Shown in pieces: positions 10,755 to 20,785 of a stretch of DNA of 64,000 nt (position 1 is the first letter of the stretch; every line of letters starts with the position of its first letter). The translations under genes and the position numbers were made by a program. Source of the stretch: Antrodiella citrinella (taxonomy: Eukaryota; Basidiomycota; Agaricomycetes; Polyporales; Steccherinaceae); contig SGPM01000001.1 in NCBI GenBank assembly GCA_004802725.1, forward strand, positions 186,001-250,000. Direction: 5' to 3'. A model generated the notes under the pieces. The model did no database searches, was not told the DNA's origin, and worked only from the letters and a program-made list of their open reading frames with translations.

Positions 10755-11936
10755 TTACTTGATCCTCTCGAGCTGTGGGAGCAAATAATGAGCCCTGTAG
10801 TTCCAAGAGCAGACGAACAACGTCACGAACCTTCTTGATGTTGCGGAAGAGCCTGTTGTCGAGACTGTCCGTCTTCTCCGTGATCCTGCCGATCCTCTCG
10901 TTCTGACGATCAAGCTCCTGACCCATCGTGCTTCCAAGGGTCTTGAGCCTCTTCGTCATGTCAGATATCTCGTCCAAGTTATCGTCCAGCTCATCCTCCA
11001 TCTCATCGTCAGAAGCAGTGGCATCAAACTGATACCGTTTCCTCTGCTCCTTGCGGGCGTTGAGATGAGCTTCGGTCCTGTAACGGCCGCTGGGATCTTG
11101 CTGGCCGACCGTTTGTGCCCTCCCAATACGATCCTGGGTCTCCCGAATATCCGTCATCGCCTTCTCGCGCTCATCTCTGTCCTCGTCATAACGCTGTTGC
11201 ACCTTGGCGTCTTGAGCGGCACGTTTAGCGTCCTTGTTAAAGGTAATGACGGGTCGGAAGATAGATCGATTGAGCTGTTTCAGCTCATCTGTCCTATCCT
11301 CCGCGCGCTGTGAGTGCCCCTTGGACACATCCAAATGACGCTCAGTGTTCGCAAGCGATTCTGCCATCAAACGGTAAGTATCCAGGAGACAAATGGCACG
11401 GAAGGTGACTACTGACCTGATTGATCTCCCAGCTTTCCCAACGTGTTGCGAGCAGTCTCTTCCGCCTCTCGAGCCAGTCGAAGGGCGTTCCGAGTAGAGT
11501 TGACACTCTCTTGCTTCGTGAATCTCAGCTGCTGCTTGATGCCCTCCACATCTTCCTCGTTCTCCTCGCCTTCAGTGGGCTCCGCACGACTCGGCGGGCC
11601 AGGCTGATCGAAGAAACGACCGGATCCCTGGCCTGGCTTGTAGCCAGAGAACAGCTCACTGCGATCCACATCGGCATCACCCTTGCCTCGAGAGTAGACA
11701 TCGCCGACATTGTCTGATTTGGCGTATCGATCTGTGAAGCGAGAGGATGTAACGGGAGCGGGCACACTGTTGTATGGATCGCTATCGCGACTCGGAACGG
11801 AACCAGCGTTCGAGCGGTACGATGGGGGAGGAAGAGGAGATGCACTGTTGCTGCGCGAACCGAAGAGTTCGTCACGAGTTGCCTCTGAAGCTACGGGCGG
11901 GATCAAAGCTTTATCCTTGCGTTTGAAGAAAGACAT
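10755..11936 (-). CDS. SEC9: Sec9/SNAP-25-type t-SNARE
   Basis: Qb,Qc-SNARE that pairs with syntaxin and synaptobrevin at the plasma membrane in exocytosis. Exons 11936-11417, 11360-10831 and 10772-10755 give 355 residues. Two SNARE helices are visible: Qb around [12 protein letters not shown] through KQLNRSIF with the zero-layer Gln in LGDQSES, and Qc around [14 protein letters not shown] through RNIKKLERIK with the zero-layer Gln in LDRQNERIG. The N-terminal ~100 residues are Ser/Pro-rich and disordered. There is no Cys, so no SNAP-25-style palmitoylation; this agrees with yeast Sec9. The last exon codes only LERIK and stop. The 58-nt final intron (10830-10773), if retained, would replace that end with a hydrophobic tail. 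A TATA-like box lies about 80 nt upstream of the ATG. Confidence 0.93.
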
Positions 11937-12250
11937 GGTAGAGTAGTAAGAAGGTCAAGAAGTGGGGGGTGTTGTTGTAGTTTGGATGAAGGCGATGTGT
12001 TGTACGATGATGGCTTTATAGCAAGTCGAGAGTCGAGACCAAGTCGAGACAACAGTTGCCGGCTGTGCATGCGTTGTTCATCACGTAAGCAGCATCACAC
12101 CACACGATGATCGTCGATCACCAACTTTGAAAGGGTCCAAGAAATTCAAAATCTATAAACGCAGACAAGCAAGATTACTATGATACAGCAAATGTAGATG
12201 CGAAAGCACGTCGACAGCCAAGAAACAAAACCGCAAGATGGAGTCTATCT
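11937..12250. other. Intergenic region, SEC9 promoter and 3' end of the SRA gene
   Basis: About 310 nt. It holds the SEC9 5' region including the TATA-like box. No other coding signal was seen. Confidence 0.6.
12014..12020 (-). promoter_or_regulatory. TATA-like box of SEC9
   Basis: TATAAAG on the minus strand about 80 nt upstream of the SEC9 start codon, a plausible core promoter position. Confidence 0.4.
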
Positions 12251-13750
12251 TCACTCCTCGTTCTCATTCCTGTCGGGCGACTCGGACTCTTCATTCTCAG
12301 ATTCCGCCACCTCATCACTGCGAGGTAGACGCGGCTGCCCGGGCAAACGCTACAGCATAACAAGTACGTCAAGCGTGAAGACGAAGTGCCAGCCACAGGA
12401 AATCACAAACCTTGAATAGGAATTTGCAGACAAGATAGCCCTGTGGATTCAGACCGCGTTCCTGCCATGCCTTCACGAGCACGTCAGGTTCAACGCAATA
12501 GGACATAGCAGGTGACTGACCTTCTCTACAGTGTACAATCCGTCGTACCGGTACCCTTCCTCAGGCGCGAATACCGATTGCAACTTGAATCCGCGAATCA
12601 CGCGTACGGGGTTTTTAGATTCAGCAGACCTCTGAAGACCAGAAAGATCAATTACGATTGGCAGCTAACACGCAGAACGCATGCTTACCTGCAGAGCAGC
12701 ATTGAATGGGTTATCCCAATTTTGATCCGAGCTTTGGGGAGCCGTCCGAAGCTACATACAACTAGCAGTGAGTATCGAAAATATGTACATGAGCGTACCA
12801 TGCTAGACGCACGTTCTTTGGGTTTTGCTTAGTGCCTTTCAGATCGCGACCGCCTTATATCAACAATATTAGTCTTTACTCTTATACGGCGCATGAAATC
12901 TGCGCACCTGAACCTGTGTAAGTGCTGAAAAACAAAAGTCAGTCATGCAATGCCGCGAATGTGAGCACGCGTCGACGTACAAGCCATCTCCAAGGTCGAC
13001 GTCGTCCTCATAGCCACCAGAAAGCGCGACGGAATAAGCACCATCTGGTCCTACGGTAATCCCAGACACAACGGGACTGCAGCGCATGTGTTATTACTGA
13101 ATGATATGTTCGAAAGACAGAATCACTTACGCATGGATCGCGTCGATACTGCAATCTATGCTATATAACCGCCACGCGATGTCAGACATATGCAACCGTA
13201 GTCAGACAAAAACACATGCCGTGACTCCCACCACGTCCCCACCTCGATACCAGGAATGGCACCATATCGCTTCCTATCATCGTCGCTTCAGCGTGAACGA
13301 AACGAACAACCAAAGCCACACAACTCACGGATCCTGCGTTCTCAGCGTCGTAACCTTCGCGTCAGACTTGATAGTAGCCGTCCTCGCAGCTTCCGTCACA
13401 AACTTCGGTGCTCCATCCTTCACCAGTCGGTCGCCGTCTCCAGCATAGTCGGTCTTCTTCCCACTGGCAGCAACGCGACTGCTCCGGCGCAACCCTCCAG
13501 AAGACGGGTCTGAGGAGCTCGAACCACGACTGAACTTGGCTGGTGGCGCTGCAGAGCCGTCGTTTGTGTCGTCGTCATTTTCCGCAGCTTTGGGTGGTGG
13601 AGCTTTGCGTTTTGTTGCGGCCTTTCGCTTGGTCGGAGGCTTCGCGCGAGGCAGGCCTAAGATGTCTGCGAGGTTGATATTCAACGTCTGTATCAAAGCC
13701 TTGTTGCGTTGAATGTTCGCATCTCTTTCTTCATCCCATGTGAGAGCCAT
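12251..13750 (-). CDS. SRA-YDG domain protein (UHRF-like 5-methylcytosine reader domain)
   Basis: Probable DNA-binding chromatin protein. After MALTWDEERDANIQRNKALI the N-terminal third is basic and low-complexity (PTKRKAATKRKAPPPKAA, a likely nuclear signal; then RRSSRVA). The rest is a full SRA domain spread over about eight short exons: YGAIPGIEVGTWWESR, VVSGITVGPDGAYSVALSGG, YEDDVDLGDGFTYTGSGG, RDLKGTKQNPKNLRTAPQ, NPVRVIRGFKLQ, EEGYRYDGLYTVEKAW and GYLVCKFLFKRLPGQP. The tail is acidic. No RING, PHD, Tudor or SET domain is present, so unlike UHRF1 it cannot ubiquitinate and unlike SUVH it cannot methylate by itself. The intron at 13219-13161 must use a GC donor to keep the conserved ESRIDCS junction. 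SRA domains read hemimethylated or methylated cytosine; binding here is inference. Confidence 0.9.
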
Positions 13751-14072
13751 TTTGGAGTAGTGGTCGGTAGTGATTGGCAGTGTCGAACGTGCCTGTGGTT
13801 CGGGCGCGTCGCGTAAATCAAAGGGCGTCTGACCTTTCACGTGCTTCTCAGGTGACCGCGTTCAATGAACGGCGACGCGTCCACGACGACGAACACGTAA
13901 CCAAGAAAAGGTGGCGACAGCAAAGTGAGATCGAAAGAGACATACATAAAGCATATAGATTGTATATACATATTTCCGCTAGATCCAGCAAACATATTTG
14001 TTATCCAACTCTCCTTCATTCCTCGCATACTCTGAAACGAACGCACATAGATCAAGTTCCTATACTGAACCT
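13751..14072. other. Intergenic region upstream of the SRA gene
   Basis: About 320 nt between the SRA start and the stop of the CCCH gene. I see no coding or structural feature in it. Confidence 0.5.
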
Positions 14073-16188
14073 TCAGTATTCGTCGCTATCATTGTCATCC
14101 GCAGGATGAGACTCGACGGCCAAAGAGTGGCGATGCACCGCCTCAGAGTTTGACTCCCCACACACAGCAGTAAACACCGGCCTGCCATCCTCCCCCATCG
14201 AAAAGCTATACCCCGGGCCGCCCTTCAAAGACGAGAGACTGCCCACAGGCGATGTCGAAGGCAAGCGGTAGCTAGTTCCAGCTGGACTGAAATCAGGTGG
14301 CGAGGAAGCGCTGCTGCGGCTGGTGCTGCCATGGGACTTGCCACTGGAACCACGGTCGTGCGTATGCGCTGTGAATAGGACTTCAGAGTTGATTATGAGA
14401 AGACAAAAGGCGGGTACGTACGACCGGTGAATTTGCACTTGCCCAGCTTCATAAAAGAGCATTTGCGTCCTTTAGGACAGGCGTGTCCCATACAGCAACT
14501 GTCACCGTAAGGACAGGGTGCCCCTGGAGGGCGACGATACGTTAGACGATGCAGTCGCTGAAACACAAGTATCGTACCTCTGTTCACGTAGGGACAAGGC
14601 CACTTCACCGATGACTCGCGGAGTTCCTCGATGTGATGAGGTAGCAAATGGTAGTTGTGACCGTATCGGCATTTTGAGCCGTGCTTGCAGTCAGCGAGGT
14701 AGAAGAAGTTGCAGGGGGGAGGCTTGTCTGTACGTGGACTCAGTGTTTGACGAAGTAAATATAGAATTGAAACTTCACTCACGTCTTTGTAATGGCTGTG
14801 GTGAAAAAAGCAGTTGACATCTACAACACCATGGATAGACTGTGATATAGCACGCACCACGTCGGGATCAATTTGACGAATCTCATCGTCTTTGTTGAGG
14901 TTGTTTCGTGGGGGGCGTGTTTCTCGGGGCGTAGAAATAGAAGTGGAACTAGAAGAAGCCGTGCTCTTGACACGGAACTTCTCAAAGTCTTGTGCTTGGA
15001 CGGTCGGATGTGTTTTCTTGCTCGTCAATAGTTTGCTGATGGTAGATGATTTGTGATACGTCGCCACAGTTTGCACCCGCTTCTTGAGGAAGAGGCCTTC
15101 GATTTCGACAGTGGGGAGGCTGAGGTTTCGGAGTTCGTGCGCGAGTTCTTTGTAGCCGCGTAGAATGATGATCTTTTGTAAGTTACCTTCGTTCTGCAGG
15201 TGGTTTAGTGTTGAGATGTAGCCGTTGTCGTGTGCGCCTGTCAGAATCGGTGAGTATACACGCGCCAGATCGAATCACGATAGAAGACTCAGTACTCACC
15301 TCCGAAGAAGACCTTTGTGATTTGTGGGAAACGCGTAAAGACGCGAAGACATTCTAAGTAATAGATCAACCAAAGAACTTCTACATAGCACGCGCCACTC
15401 ACCTTTGATTTTCTCGTCCGCCCTCTCTTTTCCTGACCCAACGTCCACGAATGTGAACAAAGGCGAGGCCTGATTGAACCCCGTCACGAACGCCTCGAAT
15501 TGCTCCGTAGTGCACAACCCATTTCCGACCAATGTCTCCACCAGTCCAGTCTTGTTGCAATACACCGTAAGCCAGACCTGGCCTCGGCCTGAAGAGTCGA
15601 CATCCGAGACATGGTCCGTAAGGCCCTTTGTGAGCAGCGACGCGGCTTGATGTCCTCCAACCTGCCCGAGGCTGATCAGATCGTTCGAGAAGATGTTTCC
15701 GTCTCCATCAATGAGACATAAAATGAGGGGGTTGTTGTCCTACGCGCAACCATTCCGTGAGTACGATCATATAGTTGAAACCTACACAGACATACCTTCA
15801 GGCCGATGTTCCGTTGGAGTTTCTGCACATTCTTCTGCAGATATTTCTTCTCATCGTCTGCGGCTCTAAGAGCTGTTTTCCACACAGACAATTCCCGCTC
15901 TAATTCCTCCACGCGGGATTGAAGCTTTCTGTTCGAGGAGGAGGCCCGTTTGAACAGCCCTACAAAGAACAAAGAATAACGAATAACGCGTCAGATCTTG
16001 TGTGAACGCGAATTAGTATACAGAAGGTGTCTTGCCTGTTTGTTCTTTGAGGAGCCGTTCCCTTTGATCAAGGAATACGAACGCATTCAGTCTTGTGTTC
16101 TCATGAAGAAGACTGACTGCGCTCACCACAAGTCGAGATCTACATCATGATCAGGCGTCGTGATCTCCTCATCGGCTTCGGAGGACAT
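14073..16188 (-). CDS. DUF7923-type N-terminal domain plus tandem CCCH zinc fingers
   Basis: Probably an RNA-binding protein; no function is established for this basidiomycete family. The start MSSEADEE leads into a coiled-coil stretch (KLQSRVEELERELSVWK). A Rossmann-like DUF7923 domain follows, with LCLIDGDGNIFSN, SGRGQVWLTVYCNK, ASPLFTFVDVGSG and VFFGGAHDNGYISTL. Then come a Ser-rich basic linker and CCCH fingers: CNFFYLADCKHGSKCRYGH, CPYGDSCCMGHACP and CSFMKLGKCKF. The C-terminal ~130 residues are Ser/Gly-rich and end in acidic DDNDSDEY. The first acidic DG pair resembles a nuclease-like NYN/PIN fold, but I would not claim activity. Two oddities: the intron 16035-15960 has a GC donor (CAG/GCAAGA), and a 13-nt exon (14783-14795) codes the PLQRH joint before the first finger. 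Confidence 0.85.
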
Positions 16189-16496
16189 CGCCTATGAGCC
16201 AGGATGTAATCCTATGGCTTGGCTCAGGCAAGTGGATAGCAATGTACTTGGATGAAAGACAAGAAAGAGGCGTACGCGCGCCGTAGTACTTGATTATGAT
16301 GACTATCTACCGAAACATAATGACTGCGGCAAAAACCGAATCCGTGTCAGTGGGCACTGGGAGGAGAAGGGTCGCAAGACCTCATATTTACTCCGACTCG
16401 ATGAGTAGAATATATGGCTGTGATGTGTACAATTGCATGCAGAGAGTAGTACATATGGATGTGAGAGGCCTAGTTATGATACATTGCACCTCGTTA
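16189..16496. other. Intergenic region 5' of the CCCH gene
   Basis: About 310 nt between the CCCH start codon and the stop of the next minus-strand gene. Nothing recognisable. Confidence 0.5.
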
Positions 16497-17908
16497 TTAT
16501 TGGTTCACGACCTCGTGAACGACCCGCATGAACGCGTCCCTGTCGGTCTCATGGGTAGTACCTTTCCGCCTGCTGACCTTCCATAAGGAATACAAGCCCC
16601 GTATGCTGTCCCGCAGCGCATATTCCGTTTCGTCAAACTCTGCACTGCTGCCCTCGTCTTCTTCTTCGACCACCACGTTGCCGTCCGCGGTGGGAGATAC
16701 GAGGGCGTGACCGTCTTCAGTCAATCCGAGACCAATGGAGGGCGAGGGGGTCTGCAGCTCGTCTGTACTAGAGCTGTCAAACACTGGTGACACACGTTCT
16801 TCGTCGTCGTCGTCGTCGTCCGTCTGCGAGACGACAGCAGGACTATGCCGCGGAGAAATATCTGCCAATAGTCGGGCGAGGGTTTGCGGGGAAGCGGGGT
16901 CCCATGGAGAACGGCTAATGTTGCCATTGATGGCTTGTGATAATGATGAGTGGGGAATGGGAAGGGCCTCCTGGGTCGCGTCCTCCTCCACAACGCGTAC
17001 AGGCACTGGGAGTGGGTGAGGAGAGTCGGGATCGATCGACGACTCTTCCAGTGTGGGATAGTTTTTACGCTGTATAGGTAGCGGTGAAGGACGTGTGGAG
17101 TCTGCGGTGCCTATTGCACAGGACAATTTCAGAATGATGTGCGGAGCGTATATCGTTGAGGTGAAGACTTACCGTGCACCGAGGTGTAGCGATCCCAGTA
17201 CGCATCTTCGGTCGCACCGTCGGTATCTTTGGCTGAGAAGGCTAGAGGGCCTGGAGAGCCGGTATCCATGTCCTGGGCACCGTACGCGTTCCAATAGTCA
17301 TCATCATCGTTAGTCCCGCTAACGTCGTTATCAAAACCGTACGAGTTGTGTTCATCGTGCACGTCGGGAACCCTCAGGCGAAGACCTGAAGAGACGGATC
17401 CCAGTGCCTCGAGCAAGGATGGAGTGCTAGCAGCGGGGAAAGGCATAAGACGAGCGTCGTGGTATTTCCAGCCGTCATGTTCGTCCCACTGGAAGACAAG
17501 ACGAATGCCGTCCTCGCCGGAGGGGGTAATATGGACGTGAGCGCAGGAGTACTCGTCGTCCGAGGTATACTGCACGGGGTATGGGATGGGCTCGTCGTCG
17601 TCAATGGGACGCGGAAGCGACTCAAGGAGATGGATGGTATTGAGCGAGGAAGAGAGATCCGTCGGCCAGCATAGGTATTCGTGGGGATCGGAGGGCGATA
17701 TGGCCAGGAAATGGTGGCGTTGAAGCAGCGGTTTTGAGAGCAGGAAGGGAGGTACGGGGAGGAGGAGCTGGGAGGGGGGCGCGATGTACTGGAGGATGAG
17801 GTGCACGACGTTGGGGGAGATGGGGACGGGCGACATGGGTCTGATGAGATGAGGAGGAGGAGGAGGAGGTGCTAGCTGCCCATTTCTGACTTCTGAGTCT
17901 GAGTACAT
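16497..17908 (-). CDS. Unknown conserved-looking Pro-rich, acidic protein
   Basis: I do not recognise the family. Two exons (17908-17173, 17110-16497) give 449 residues starting MYSDSEVRNGQ. The N-terminal ~60 residues hold a run of prolines and a hydrophobic helix-like piece (VVHLILQYIAPPSQLLLPVP). A folded-looking region follows (LLQRHHFLAISPSDPHEYLC, GIRLVFQWDEHDGWKYHDAR). A long disordered Asp/Glu/Ser/Pro part comes next, and a final helix (ALRDSIRGLYSLWKVSRRKG) is probably the most structured. There is no signal peptide. The splice donor CACG/GTAAGT is strong. The frame stays open further upstream to 18046, but that would overlap the start of the divergent neighbouring gene, so I prefer the inner ATG. 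Confidence 0.7.
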
Positions 17909-18014
17909 GGAGGAAAGACATTTTATCAGGCGCCCACGTGCCTCCGGGATCTTTCGTCCACGGCGCGCGCTCACCGCCTTCAACAACGACCACCATCCTT
18001 CACGACCACCGACG

Positions 18015-18583
18015 ATGCGCGTAGCCGTATGTCTCCTCGGCTTCATACTACCTTTGTTGGCTCTGGCTCAATCCGTGCGTAGTTCGTGTCTTGTCTGTGC
18101 TTACATGGTCTCTGACACTTGAAACAGAACTCTGCCGCGTCTGCCCAGAGCAACTCCAACCAAAGCACCCCTACCCCCAGTAGCGGCGGTAACAGCACCG
18201 CGAGCCCTCTCATCTCACTCGTTACCTCAGTCACCTCCGGTGTCTCTCTTGGTCCAGGGAGATCGTCGGTCTTCTTTACGCAGACCTTCGTGAGCACCGT
18301 TACCCTCGCAAACCCTACTCCGACCAGCAACTCCAGCGCCAGTGCTTCATCTGGTGGCAACCAAACCTCATCATCTACCTCCACCGGACCATTACCCACA
18401 GCACCCACAAATATCAACGGTGGCGGAAACGAGCCCGGCGGCGCACCCAGCCCTGGCGCCAAGTCTTCCAACGGGATCTTTGGTCCTCCCGACAGCTTTA
18501 CAAGTTGGGTGATGGGCATGCATGTGAACAAGGTCGCGTTGGTAGTAACGGGAGCGGTGGTGGGAGGTGCATTGGTGTTATAG
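18015..18583 (+). CDS. Small Ser/Thr-rich secreted protein, probably GPI-anchored
   Basis: Two exons (18015-18074, 18128-18583) give 171 residues. Residues 1-19 (MRVAVCLLGFILPLLALAQ) are a clear signal peptide with an Ala-containing cleavage site. The mature part is very rich in Ser, Thr, Asn, Gly and Pro with many N- and O-glycosylation sites. The last ~18 residues (NKVALVVTGAVVGGALVL) are hydrophobic and end the protein, as expected for a GPI-attachment signal. Likely a cell-wall or plasma-membrane mannoprotein. No enzymatic domain is seen. Its start lies 106 bp from the divergent start of the gene to the left. Confidence 0.8.
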
Positions 18584-18970
18584 TTCAAGCTTGAAGCTTG
18601 GAGGACTGTTTGAGGCGATAGACATGCGCATTCATTTTCGGTCTCTGTGGACATTTTGCATATGGACTCCTTGAACTATCATCGTTTTATTATTGACTAT
18701 GACTGGACTACTGTACAGCATCCCTTTCTGCTATTTACATAAGTTCTGTCGTTCCTGCATTGGTATCTAGCCGAACCGCTGCTGTGGCGAGTAGTCTATA
18801 CGACTCTGTGACGAACACTGCTCTCTATCCGAGTCCACGTTCTCATGTGTAAAATGCGACGGCGGCTCTTCCAGACGTTGCAGTACAGTCTCCGCACAAA
18901 TCTTGTCTATCTCAGTCCATCGATTGGTAGCAGCTATAAAACTCTACGCTGTATATCCCAGACCCCATCC
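18584..18970 (+). other. 5' region of MYG1 with TATA-like box and in-frame upstream start
   Basis: About 390 nt. TATAAA occurs at 18935-18940. An in-frame upstream ATG at 18845 would add 42 residues, basic and free of Asp/Glu, to MYG1. See the finding on this. Confidence 0.5.
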
Positions 18971-20327
18971 ATGTCTCTCTCTCTACCTGAACAACCCGCA
19001 CAGAAGAAACTCAAGATGACTCTGCAAGTTATTGGAACGCACAACGGCACTTTTCACTGCGATGAAGCCCTCGCCGTGAACCTTCTCCGTACCACCAAGC
19101 TTTATGCAGGTGCTGGTAAGCTCGTCCTTTGCTATGATCTCCTGCGCCGATCCTGACCAAACTAGATCTCAAACGTACCAGAGACCCCGCTCTACTCGAC
19201 ACATGCGACATCGTGGTCGATGTCGGTGGTGTATACGATGAGGCAAAGCAGCGTTTTGATCACCATCAGCGTGGCTTCACTGAGGTCTTTGGACATGGGT
19301 TCAACACCAAGTTGTCGTCTGCCGGGCTCGTTTACAAGTGAGTAGTATCTCACTCTTCATTTTCTCCCGCTTAACGGGAAACAGGCACTTCGGCCAAGAA
19401 ATCATCGCGAAGACGTTGGGTACCAGCTTGAATGATCCCAAGGTCAACGTTTTGTGGCTGAAGATGTACAAGGTCTGTCTGCTCCTCCATGGGCTGCCAC
19501 TTGCTCTCATTGATCGAAATATTCAGGAATTTGTCGAGGCCATTGACGCTATCGACAACGGCATCTCTCAGTACCCCGCTGACCTCCAACCCAAGTATCG
19601 TTCCCGCACCGACGTCTCCAGCCGTGTAGGCCACCTCAACCCGGCCTGGAACGAACCGATCGATTCCCAGACCGTCGATGTACGTGTCTCATGAAGTTCA
19701 GAATAATTAATGTTGCTAATGTTGCGTTTTCATCTAGGCTTTATTCCAAAAGGCATCTGACCTGGTCGGTGGAGAGTTCTGGAGTCGTCTCGAGTACTAT
19801 GCCAAAGCATGGCTCCCCGCTCGCGACCTCGTCGCCGCAGCTTTGACTCAGCGCACCGCGGTGGAAGCCTCTGGCAAGATCATTCTGTTCCAACAGTTCG
19901 CTCCGTGGAAGGTGATCTCAAACCTTACTTCGCCGCATCATCCTGCTCATCGTTTTCAATTTTTCCAGGAACATCTCTTCGAGTTAGAAGGCGAACTTGG
20001 CGTCACCGCAAACAACCAGCCGATTTACGTCATCTACCCAGATGAGACTGCAGGCAACTGGCGCATCCAGGCTGTACCCGTTAGCCCCGAGAGCTTCGAG
20101 AGCCGTAAGGCTCTCCCTGAGGCTTGGAGGGGTGTCAGAGACAACGAGCTTTCCAAGCTTTCCGGCATTGACGGATGCATCTTCGTCCATGCCAGCGGCT
20201 TCATCGGAGGTGAGCAGGCATCTTTCAACTTGCTTGTCCTACCATGGCTGACTGAATATTCTTCGCTTCAGGCAACGCTACCAAAGAGGGCGCCATGAAG
20301 ATGGCGCAGATCGCTTTGACAATCTGA
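18971..20327 (+). CDS. MYG1: MYG1 family exonuclease/metal-dependent hydrolase
   Basis: Member of the MYG1 (UPF0160) DHH-like family; mammalian MYG1 is a 3'-5' RNA exonuclease acting in nucleus and mitochondria. Seven exons (last six 19166-19337, 19385-19472, 19527-19679, 19738-19911, 19969-20209, 20272-20327) give 342 residues from this ATG, close to the usual ~340. Conserved motifs: GTHNGTFHCDEALA, VVDVGGVYDEAKQRFDHHQR with the DHH signature, SSAGLVYKHFG, EFVEAIDAIDNGI, and GNWRIQAVPV. The C-terminal FVHASGFIGG is typical. An in-frame upstream ATG (18845) would give 384 residues with a presequence-like N-terminus. I chose the inner start because the length fits and a TATA-like box sits just upstream of it. 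Confidence 0.93.
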
Positions 20328-20785
20328 GCAATCAACAAGAGCACGTACACAAGGCCTTTCTGCATCGCTGGCTATGAAATTCTCTACGGGAAGAAACATT
20401 CCAGTTCAGTACTCTTCGTTGGGTACAACAGCTTACATGCTGTAGCTCACTCAGTCCCGCGGGCTGAAGTATCGACACCAGGACACCTGCGTCGTAACCC
20501 CTCTAAGGGAGGGTAACGCGTTACATAGCGCGCTCAACAAATGTCGCGTACCGGGGGAATTGTTTCGATGTTGGGTCCATGTCTCGGTGGTGTTGCAGCC
20601 ATCGTGCCATGACCGTGTATGTCGTAACGTAGAGATTGATTGAATGAGAATCCAAATGCATAGTGCGACCCCCCAAACCCGTATATTCGGACTGACCTCG
20701 GCCGAGCGAGATCCAAGTGTTGATTAGATGAAATAGACACAGCTTGAAATTGAGACCATCCTCGTCTTCCTTCTGTAACTTTCAG
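20328..20785. other. Intergenic region between MYG1 and the SurE-like gene
   Basis: About 460 nt holding the MYG1 3' end and the next promoter. No gene seen. Confidence 0.5.
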
